A DNA stretch of 53,851 nucleotides from NCBI GenBank assembly GCA_964498785.1, contig CAZCJL010000038.1:1-53851 (forward strand). Direction: 5' to 3'. Position numbers and translations under genes: made by a program. The notes under the pieces are model-generated. The model saw only the letters and a program-made list of their open reading frames with translations, was not told the DNA's origin and made no database searches. The stretch is from Mariaggregatimicrobium sp964498785 (GTDB taxonomy: Bacteria; Zhuqueibacterota; Zhuqueibacteria; Thermofontimicrobiales; Thiofontviventaceae). Shown in pieces: positions 17,736 to 25,286 of this stretch. How positions within the stretch are numbered: position 1 is the first letter of the stretch; each line of letters begins with the position of its first letter.

Positions 17736-18683
17736 TTACTCGAGACTGGTTTTAATTGAATATTCAAGTTCTTTTTTAGTTTGTTCTGTAATCATCTCAC
17801 CCAGCAGGCCAATGGAGATGAATTGAACCCCGACAATAATCAATAAAATACCGAGGAATAATATCGGGCGGTTGCTTAATGATTTTTCAATAAAAAACCA
17901 ATAAAAAGCCAGGTAAATACAAATCCCCACCCCAGTGAGAAACGAAATAAGCCCGATGCTGCCGAACAGATGCAATGGTCGTTTTTTAAAACGATCAAGG
18001 AAAGCGACGGTTAATAAATCGAATAATCCGGCAGTGAATCGGGATGTTCCGAATTTCGATTTTCCGTGTTTGCGCGGATGATGCCGGACAACAACCTCTC
18101 CCACACGAAATCCGCTGCGATGGGCGAGCATGGGAATATACCGATGGAGTTGCCCGTAAATCTGAAAACTATTGATCACTTCTTTTCGATATGCTTTTAA
18201 GCCACAATTAAAATCATGTATTTTTAGACCAGAACTCCAGGAAGTCACTTTATTAAAAATCCGGGAGGTATATTTTTTTATGAATGGATCGCGGCGTTCT
18301 TTTTTCCATCCTGATACAAGGTCGAAACCCTCGTTCAATTTATCGAGCAATGTGGGGATTTCAGACGGATCGTCCTGCAAATCCGCATCCATTGTGATAA
18401 TAATATCTCCTCTTACTTTGGAAAATCCAAATGCCAGTGCGGCGGATTTACCGTAATTCCGGCGGAATTGATAAACCTTTGCTTCGCGATGTTTTTGGTG
18501 TATTGTCTTTAATTGATCAAAGGATTCGTCAATTGAGCCGTCATCAATAAAGATGACTTCGAAATTAAGTTTAATAGCTTTTAGTTGATCGCTAATCCTT
18601 CGGAATAGTTCTTCTAATGATTCTTTTTCATTGTAAAGGGGGATAACGATTGAAATATCGATGTGTTGTTCTGATGTGTTCAT
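17736..18683 (-). CDS. Polyprenyl-phosphate glycosyltransferase (DPM1/GtrB-like GT2)
   Basis: 315 residues. GT-A domain with IVIPLYNE (12-19), DDGS (47-50), NYGKSAAL (76-83), DADLQDDP (99-106) and HDFNCGLKAYR (about 156-166), the set typical of dolichol- or undecaprenyl-phosphate mannosyl/glucosyl transferases. Two membrane segments at about 239-265 and 270-295 place it in the GtrB/ArnC subgroup. It would load a sugar on undecaprenyl phosphate for use outside, which fits the YfhO-type gene two genes further on. The ATG overlaps the stop of the DUF4292 gene by one base (TAATG), a sign of translational coupling. Confidence 0.88.
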   Translation of the reverse strand: MNTSEQHIDISIVIPLYNEKESLEELFRRISDQLKAIKLNFEVIFIDDGSIDESFDQLKTIHQKHREAKVYQFRRNYGKSAALAFGFSKVRGDIIITMDADLQDDPSEIPTLLDKLNEGFDLVSGWKKERRDPFIKKYTSRIFNKVTSWSSGLKIHDFNCGLKAYRKEVINSFQIYGQLHRYIPMLAHRSGFRVGEVVVRHHPRKHGKSKFGTSRFTAGLFDLLTVAFLDRFKKRPLHLFGSIGLISFLTGVGICIYLAFYWFFIEKSLSNRPILFLGILLIIVGVQFISIGLLGEMITEQTKKELEYSIKTSLE

Positions 18684-19459
18684 TATTGCGATAATTTTAT
18701 TTTTTGAGCATTGTCTGGTATTTTAATTGTAAACTCGTCTGAATTTATATTTTTATTTGTTGAACGATCGATGTAAAATAATGTGACCCGTTGCCGTCCT
18801 TCTGGTCGGGTAATTTTAATCACTTTTGGCAAATAGACGCCGCGTTCTTTTTTAAATTGGCTGAATTCCTGTTGTACAAATAATTGGTTATCATTTTTAT
18901 AGATATTAAAATTTGTCACGACAAATTTTTTCGGATCAATCCAATATTTTTTTTGTAAATTGTCAAATTGTAATGTGATAACATATTTATTATCTTCGAT
19001 ATCCAGGCTCGATTCTCTGCTGACCGGTATTAAAGGTAAACCGGCTGCGAGTTCCATTAGTTCCGCTAACTGAATATCAGCCAGTCCAATTTTATTCAAA
19101 TTAAATGATTGAATATCTCCATAGTAAACAATATTTTCCATCGAGGAATAGACGACAAATTGATCATTGCGAACCAGTATTGATCCGACGCCAAATCCCA
19201 GGCCAGCTTTCACGTCCACATTTAGCAAATCCGGGAGCTTTAGTGAGATATTACTAAACGCGGTAAAGCCCATCTGTGGTGATTCAACACTCAGATGAGC
19301 GCGTCCTTTGATTGACTTCAATTTCCAGTAATTTTCTTCAACTCGACTTCTTATTTTTTGAACAGTGATATTTTCCAGGGTTAATGGTTTGCTCTGAAAA
19401 ATATTGGCACAATCAGTAAATAGCAGAATGATGAAGAAAAATAAAAAGATTCGTTTCAA
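18683..19459 (-). CDS. DUF4292/LolB-like outer-membrane lipoprotein
   Basis: 258 residues. Signal peptide with lipobox LLFTDC, lipid-modified at Cys17. The rest is beta-rich in the LolA/LolB pattern: IKGRAHLSVESPQMGF near residue 49, then GLGFGVGSILVRNDQF, and YWIDPKKFVVTNFNIY near 167. DUF4292 proteins are common in the FCB group and are thought to bind lipids or lipoproteins. It starts with TTG at 19459: no ATG is available before the lipobox, and GAGGACG lies five bases upstream. It follows the TPR lipoprotein gene after 11 bases and overlaps the next gene, so these form one operon. Exact cargo unknown. Confidence 0.82.
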   Translation of the reverse strand: MKRIFLFFFIILLFTDCANIFQSKPLTLENITVQKIRSRVEENYWKLKSIKGRAHLSVESPQMGFTAFSNISLKLPDLLNVDVKAGLGFGVGSILVRNDQFVVYSSMENIVYYGDIQSFNLNKIGLADIQLAELMELAAGLPLIPVSRESSLDIEDNKYVITLQFDNLQKKYWIDPKKFVVTNFNIYKNDNQLFVQQEFSQFKKERGVYLPKVIKITRPEGRQRVTLFYIDRSTNKNINSDEFTIKIPDNAQKIKLSQ

Positions 19460-19470
19460 GACGTCCTCAA

Positions 19471-21165
19471 TTATTTAAGCGACTCGAGTTTGTCGTTGAT
19501 CCATGTCCGAGAGTTATCCAGCTCAAACGATTTTCGCCAGTATTTTTGTGCATTTTCCGTATCATTTAACTTTTGGTAAACATCGCCAAGATGTTCAAGT
19601 ACTTCGGCAGATTCTCGATTTGTTTGAAGTGATTTTTTGATATATTCCAATGCACTGTCATAATTGCCTAATTTAAAATGAATCCACCCCAGCGTATCCA
19701 GATATGCTCCGTTGGTTGAATCTTGTGCAACTGCTTTTTGGGATAGTTCCAGTGCATAAGATAAATTTTCTCCACGCTCGGACAAACTATAACTATAATT
19801 ATTCATCAACAGCGGATCTTCCTTGCGTATTTTTAACGCTTCCTCGTACAGCCTGTCTGATTCCTCATGCTTCCCCAGTTCATCGTAAGCAAGCGCAAGT
19901 GCGCTCATTGCATCTACATTTTCGGAGTCGAGTTCAATACAATTTTTTAGCGGTTCAATGGCTTCTTCGTACTTGCTTAGTCGATTTAAAGTTGTGCCCA
20001 GGAAATAATAAATGATTGGATTATCCTGAAAAACTGTTACTGCTTCTTTAAAGTGCCGTTCTGCATCCTCTGTCTTATCAGAGCGTAGATAAGCCAGGCC
20101 GAGCATTAGCCATAGTCTGCTAAAATCTTGATTGTAATCAATGGCTTTTTGATAGTATGGGATTGCTTTTTCCCATTCTTCTTGCTGGTAGTAGAGTGTT
20201 CCAATGCTGTAGTATGCTCGAAAGTCGTCCGGAAATTCGTCTACAATATCAGCAAATTCCTGGATCGCTGCTACTGTATCTGCCTTGCGAAAGTACAATT
20301 CTCCCAAACGTAATCGCATCTGAATGTCTGTGCTGTCTTGTTGAATCATCTCTGTAATTAATTGAATCGCATTTTCCCACTGTTCCTGTTCAACATATAA
20401 ATCCCGTAATTCCTCCAGACACGTTGTGAATTTGGGATCCACTTCAATGCCCCTTTTGTACCAGGTGATGGCACTTGTTGTATCCTGTTGTTCCAGATAT
20501 AATTTGGCCATTGCCAGATAAGAACGTTCATCTTCCGGATAATCATCTAATAGTGTTAAAAAAATAAGACGAGCTTTATCATATTGCTTGTAGTCAAGAT
20601 AAATATTGCCTGTTTTTATAATCATAGCAGCGTCGCTTTCCTCGCTGTTAATGATTTTTTCATATTCCTCAGCAACACGAATGTCGTTCCCCTGGGTCAT
20701 ATAAATTGCGATGAGATTAAATCTAACTTCAGTGTTATTTGGGTCATTATTCAGAATTTTCTGGTAGGCTTCTGCTGCAGCGTTGTAATCTCCGTTGTGA
20801 TAATAAATTGCAGCTAAAAGTTTCAAAGATTTCTCATCATGCGGATATCTGGTGACTGCTTTTCTGAGTATTCGTTCTGCACTTTCTTTTCTATTGAGTT
20901 TAATATACTGTTCGGCAATTTCGTTAAAAATTGTCACAGAAGATGAATCATATAACAACGCTTCACTAAATTCAATCAGTGCGGATTTGTGATCACCATT
21001 CAAGTCATATACACTACCACGAATAAAATGTGATACAGCCTTTGGATGAAAATAAGTTTCTGCAGGAAGACCTTTTTCAAAACCAGCTTCCTGTTTGATG
21101 AGTTTCTGAGAGCCTCCACAACTTATAAATATTAAAATTCCAATAAAAATCACATATCTTCTCAT
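19471..21165 (-). CDS. TPR-repeat lipoprotein
   Basis: 564 residues from ATG 21165. Lipobox IFISCGG gives lipid attachment at Cys16, so it is an envelope lipoprotein. From about residue 45 to the end it is an almost unbroken run of some 14 tetratricopeptide repeats (for example EWEKAIPYYQKAIDYNQDF). Such superhelices hold together envelope complexes, for example export or assembly machines; the partner is unknown. A longer frame begins at 21192, but ATG 21165 has GCAGGAG six bases upstream and gives a normal lipoprotein signal. First gene of the minus-strand operon TPR, DUF4292, GT2, GT2, YfhO. Confidence 0.87.
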   Translation of the reverse strand: MRRYVIFIGILIFISCGGSQKLIKQEAGFEKGLPAETYFHPKAVSHFIRGSVYDLNGDHKSALIEFSEALLYDSSSVTIFNEIAEQYIKLNRKESAERILRKAVTRYPHDEKSLKLLAAIYYHNGDYNAAAEAYQKILNNDPNNTEVRFNLIAIYMTQGNDIRVAEEYEKIINSEESDAAMIIKTGNIYLDYKQYDKARLIFLTLLDDYPEDERSYLAMAKLYLEQQDTTSAITWYKRGIEVDPKFTTCLEELRDLYVEQEQWENAIQLITEMIQQDSTDIQMRLRLGELYFRKADTVAAIQEFADIVDEFPDDFRAYYSIGTLYYQQEEWEKAIPYYQKAIDYNQDFSRLWLMLGLAYLRSDKTEDAERHFKEAVTVFQDNPIIYYFLGTTLNRLSKYEEAIEPLKNCIELDSENVDAMSALALAYDELGKHEESDRLYEEALKIRKEDPLLMNNYSYSLSERGENLSYALELSQKAVAQDSTNGAYLDTLGWIHFKLGNYDSALEYIKKSLQTNRESAEVLEHLGDVYQKLNDTENAQKYWRKSFELDNSRTWINDKLESLK

Positions 21166-21322
21166 TTTAACTCCTGCCAATGTTTTCTTCATGAAATATA
21201 GGACAAAAATAGCTAAATTACAAGGAAAAAATAGTTGATTATTTTACAGTTTCGAGATATAGGTTATAGTTAAACGACATTGATATTTTTTAAGTTTCCT
21301 GAACAAAATGATAAATAGCATT

Positions 21323-21356
21323 AAAAAAAGCCCTCAAGGTGTAATCGAGCGCTTTT
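21323..21356 (-). terminator. Rho-independent terminator downstream of the second KamA gene
   Basis: On the minus strand AAAAGC-G-CTC pairs with GAG-G-GCTTTT around a 14-base loop, with one mismatch, and is followed by a run of seven T in all. This is the classic stem plus T-tract. It ends transcripts from the gene at 21443-22573. Confidence 0.8.
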
Positions 21357-21383
21357 ATGATAATTTATTTTCATAATGTAATC

Positions 21384-21430
21384 TGCCTACAGCAAACGAT
21401 TCAAAATAGCAGAATTGTTTGCTGTAGGCA
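21384..21430 (-). terminator. 14-bp perfect hairpin directly after the KamA stop codon
   Basis: Arms TGCCTACAGCAAAC (21384-21397) and GTTTGCTGTAGGCA (21417-21430) are perfectly complementary, loop 19. It starts 12 bases below the stop codon and lies upstream of the T-tract terminator at 21323-21356, so it may protect the 3' end rather than terminate. Confidence 0.6.
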
Positions 21431-21442
21431 ATTCTTCAGTGA

Positions 21443-22573
21443 CTACTCCGGGCCAGATGTGCGGAACGGGTTGTCAATAGAGTATTCTGAAATAATTTCG
21501 TCATAATCATCGTACCAATATGCGTTCGGATTTCGATTGAACACCATAAAGCGAGCTTTTTTCCTTGGCTCGGCCGCACGATGATAGCGAAAGAAAACAT
21601 GATCATCTGTTTTGCCGATAATTTCAATTTTTCCGCTGGCGTGTGACATTACTAAACGTGCCCGTTTCCCCAGCCCAGATGTTTGCATTCGTGCCTGTTC
21701 AAATATTTCAAATGATTCCTCAATTGGAGTGGAAAACATTTTATTGCCAAGGGTCGGTCGGCATTGGAACACATAATACGGCGGAACACCAATATTAGAT
21801 AATTTATCAAATAATTCGCCTAAAACTATGGGATCATCATTGATTCCTTTTAAAAGTGGCGTCTGATTTGTCAGGATAACTCCGGCTTTTTGGAGCAATG
21901 AAACTGTGTCGCAAGCCACGTCTGTAATTTCCCGCGGATGATTGAAATGTGTCATTATGTAAATACGTTGGTCATTGTGGCTGTATTCGTTTAACATTTC
22001 CAGTAATTCCGGATCATTTATGATTCGATATGGATTGAATGCCAGCATTTTGGTTCCAATTCGTATTATTTTGACATGGTCAATTTCGCGCAGTTGCATG
22101 ATGATGTTTCCCAATTTCCGGGTCGACATAACCAGCGGATCACCACCTGTCAATAACACATTATTAATTGTCGGAGTGTTTCTGATATATTTGACCCCGT
22201 CTGTGACGTCTCGCACCACTTCATCACTCATGTCCATAAACAGTCGCTTTCGAAAGCAAAATCGACAGTATCCTCCACACACATCATTAACCAGTAATAC
22301 GGCTATGAACTGGTATTTGTGTTGAAGGCCCGGAACTTTCGTATAGATATCTTCATCAGATGCGTCCAGGCGTCCCCAACTATTCAATTCTTCACGATTT
22401 GGAATAATTAATCGTCGAATCGGATCATCCGGATCGTCCCAATTAATCAATTTTTGATAGTAATTATTGGAGCGAAATGCAAATTTATCCGTTACCTCTG
22501 ATAGAGAATCTTGCTCTTTTTCAGTGAGTTCGGGAATATTTTTTAGTCTTGTGATATATCGAACTTTTTCCAT
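21443..22573 (-). CDS. Second KamA-family radical SAM enzyme, lysine specificity lost
   Basis: 376 residues. Cluster motif C99-x3-C103-x2-C106 (CGGYCRFC), SAM-binding GGDP (143-146), MTHFNHPREIT (207-217), PPYYVFQCRP (264-273) and ASGK (312-315) with Lys315 as the PLP lysine. In clostridial lysine 2,3-aminomutase Asp293 and Asp330 hold the substrate side-chain amine; the aligned residues here are Arg272 and a Ser/His pair (310-311). Glutamate 2,3-aminomutase also has a basic residue at the first site, so an acidic substrate is plausible; that is inference. The start has GGAGAG. Transcribed alone, with two hairpins behind it. It differs from the 4455-5666 paralogue in length and in both recognition residues. 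Confidence 0.8.
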   Translation of the reverse strand: MEKVRYITRLKNIPELTEKEQDSLSEVTDKFAFRSNNYYQKLINWDDPDDPIRRLIIPNREELNSWGRLDASDEDIYTKVPGLQHKYQFIAVLLVNDVCGGYCRFCFRKRLFMDMSDEVVRDVTDGVKYIRNTPTINNVLLTGGDPLVMSTRKLGNIIMQLREIDHVKIIRIGTKMLAFNPYRIINDPELLEMLNEYSHNDQRIYIMTHFNHPREITDVACDTVSLLQKAGVILTNQTPLLKGINDDPIVLGELFDKLSNIGVPPYYVFQCRPTLGNKMFSTPIEESFEIFEQARMQTSGLGKRARLVMSHASGKIEIIGKTDDHVFFRYHRAAEPRKKARFMVFNRNPNAYWYDDYDEIISEYSIDNPFRTSGPE

Positions 22574-23154
22574 ATTACTCTCCGTAATTTGTCAACTTAA
22601 CAATTATTTCGCAGGCAGAATCTGTATCTGCCTATTTCTTTATCGCTATGTTTTTATTCTTTTATTTAGTACAAATAATCTCCTTTGAGAATATTTACCG
22701 GTCTGGCTTTCTTAAAATATGAAATTATTTAATTCCAATTTCGGATATTAATAGGTTGTGAATATTTTATGAATTATATGAGCCCGATTATACAAGCAAT
22801 TTCATAAAATATAATCTGTACAGCGAAAATCATTTATCAACGGTAAATATAGCCAGGTTATTTGAGGAGAAGATGTTAAGAATAGCTCTCAAATGAATTA
22901 AATTCACCAAAGTGAATAATTTTGATCAAGGAGCGAGAATCCAGAAAATGTTTTTTGTTTGTAATAGTGTATCATAATAATATCTAAATCAAATAAATTT
23001 TGCCGGCTTAATTATTACTATAGCTTTTTAATATACAAAAAAAGTTGGAACCATGCAAGGGAATATTTTGAAATAAAAATGAAGTAACTAATATAATCTA
23101 TATTTCGATTTAATAAAGTATTAGCACGTTGTAAATATAAAAATTGTTATACCA
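22574..23154. other. Gene-free region with a small leader hairpin
   Basis: About 580 AT-rich bases. The only structure seen is AGGCAGA (22613-22619) / TCTGCCT (22627-22633), a 7-bp stem in the presumed leader of the KamA gene starting at 22573. No gene or known riboswitch is recognisable. Confidence 0.45.
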
Positions 23155-25089
23155 TTATTTTTGCCTTTTGCCAAATAATAGTAAAATTAACAACAGGATA
23201 AAGACGCCTGTACTAAGTGACAGAAATGGTGAAATGCCGAAACCTGCCGGCAGATAGCCAAAAACAGCAGCGATAACACCAACGAGAACAGCATAAGGTA
23301 GCTGTGTCCGGACATGGTCGATATGGTCTGCGGAAGAGGCCATGGAAGACATGATAGTCGTGTCGGAAATTGGGGAACAATGATCCCCGAAAACAGAACC
23401 AGACAGAACAGCGCCAATTGTACCGAATAAAATCGACTGTGCAATGGCTGGTTCTATAGCATTTGCAGCGGATAATTTTATAGCAGCCGGAATAACAATC
23501 GGTACAAGAATAGCCATAGTTGCCCACGATGTTCCGGTGGAAAATCCGATAAAAGCGGCGACAAGAAATGTAAGTAGCGGCAGGAAATGCGGTGACAGAT
23601 ATCCCTTAATTAGGCTAATTACATAATCTGCAGTTTTTAAGTCAGAACAAATATTTCCGATAGACCAGGCCAACACCAAAATAATCATTGCGATAACCAT
23701 TGCTTTAACGCCATTTAGCCAGGCTTCCAGTGCTTTCGCAAGGGATAGAATTTTTTGACTAACAGCCAGCGTAATTGCGACGATAGCGCCAATAAAGGAA
23801 GCCCACATTAGTACATCAAATGAATCGGCTGCTCCTATGATTTCTCCTAATCTGGCAGCGGAGCCATTGGCGCCTAATTCGCTGCGTCCGCTGTAGTAAA
23901 GTCCGATTATTGTGACAATAATAACCGCCATGATGGGGATTAAGGCATTATACCAACGTAATGGAATATCCGCATCTGCTTCGATTTCCAGCGAACTGGA
24001 ATCGGCAATCGGTTGGGCTCCTTCCCTTAATATTTGGCCCGTGTTAAGAGATCGATTTTCCGCTCGGTACATAGAAAACATATCTCTTAAAGAAAAACTG
24101 ACAAGGAACACGAAAAAGATTGCAAGTAAACTATAGCTCGCGTAGGGAATAGATTGTAAAAACGTGATATACGGATCTTTGCTTATATTAAGCGTTTCAA
24201 AAGACTGGTCAATTAATCCGATTTGAAAGCCCACCCAGGATGAAATAATCGCAACCGACGCGATTGGTGCAGCAGTAGAGTCAACAATGTATGATAATTT
24301 TTCTCTCGATATTCTCAATTTATCGGTAAATGGGCGCATTGTATTCCCAACGATGAGGGTATTCGCATAGTCATCAAAAAAAATAAGTACTCCCATTGCC
24401 CAGGTTGAGAGTTGTCCGCCGCGACGACTATTGGCAAACCGGGACAACTTCTCCACAATCCCCTGTGCACCGCCTGCTTTTGAAATAACACCAACCATAC
24501 CACCAAGCGTCATACTAAAAATAATGATTGCTGCATGGGACGGTTCTGCCAGTGAGTTTAGAAGAAATGTATCAAGGGCGCGCATAAATCCGATAAATGG
24601 ATTATAGCCATTCAGGAAAATCGCCCCCAACCAGATGCCGCTAAATAACGCAATTAAAACTTGTTTAAAAAGAAGTGCAAGTACAATCGCTATAATCGGG
24701 GGCAGAAGACTGAAAAATCCGGGAATTATGTGTATTTTTGCTTCTTTGAATGTATTTCCATATTGGAAAGATATTTTCTGAGTGCCAGTTTCCTTTATGT
24801 ATATGTTAGATAGTGTCAGTTTCCCGCTCTTAAAATGTGCAGTAGAATCCAATTTGACCGAATCTTGATGAAAAATTCCGTCAACTTTCATTTTGTCGCA
24901 AAAATATGATGCATTTGAACCAGACGAATCCAGCGCTGTGATCGTTAGTGAAATGGGAACACCACGGAGGCCAATCTCCGGAGCATCAATCTTAAATTCG
25001 ACAGGAGAGTTATCAGTTTGACCAGCAAGCAGATTAAGAGCGAATATCAAAACAAACAGCGAACTAACTACTAACGAAATTTTTTTCAT
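23155..25089 (-). CDS. NhaC-family Na+/H+ antiporter with an N-terminal secreted beta domain
   Basis: 644 residues. A signal-peptide-like segment (about 5-22, ending LLAGQ) is followed by an Ig-like beta domain of about 100 residues (30-122) that is not part of the usual NhaC length. From about 128 on there are ten or more membrane segments with NhaC hallmarks: DDYANTLIVGN (about 239-249) and GDHCSPISDTT (about 568-578), plus GFSTGTSWATM. It exchanges Na+ (or an organic substrate) for protons across the inner membrane. The extra domain should face the periplasm and could bind a ligand or partner. ATG 25089 has GAGGATTACT. Monocistronic; divergent from the GH2-like gene across a 197-base gap. 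Confidence 0.87.
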   Translation of the reverse strand: MKKISLVVSSLFVLIFALNLLAGQTDNSPVEFKIDAPEIGLRGVPISLTITALDSSGSNASYFCDKMKVDGIFHQDSVKLDSTAHFKSGKLTLSNIYIKETGTQKISFQYGNTFKEAKIHIIPGFFSLLPPIIAIVLALLFKQVLIALFSGIWLGAIFLNGYNPFIGFMRALDTFLLNSLAEPSHAAIIIFSMTLGGMVGVISKAGGAQGIVEKLSRFANSRRGGQLSTWAMGVLIFFDDYANTLIVGNTMRPFTDKLRISREKLSYIVDSTAAPIASVAIISSWVGFQIGLIDQSFETLNISKDPYITFLQSIPYASYSLLAIFFVFLVSFSLRDMFSMYRAENRSLNTGQILREGAQPIADSSSLEIEADADIPLRWYNALIPIMAVIIVTIIGLYYSGRSELGANGSAARLGEIIGAADSFDVLMWASFIGAIVAITLAVSQKILSLAKALEAWLNGVKAMVIAMIILVLAWSIGNICSDLKTADYVISLIKGYLSPHFLPLLTFLVAAFIGFSTGTSWATMAILVPIVIPAAIKLSAANAIEPAIAQSILFGTIGAVLSGSVFGDHCSPISDTTIMSSMASSADHIDHVRTQLPYAVLVGVIAAVFGYLPAGFGISPFLSLSTGVFILLLILLLFGKRQK

Positions 25090-25286
25090 AGTAATCCTCG
25101 ATTGTTATTTTCCATTCCATTAAAAAGCACCTTGGTATCTGTGAAAAGAATGTACCGGAAAAATAACAATTAATTGATAAAAAGTAAAGAAAAAAAATAT
25201 AACTATTTGTTGAATTTCATGGAAAAATTTTTTAAATTTTGTAGATTCAAAAGATGATCATACTCAATATTTAAGGGAAAAATAGA

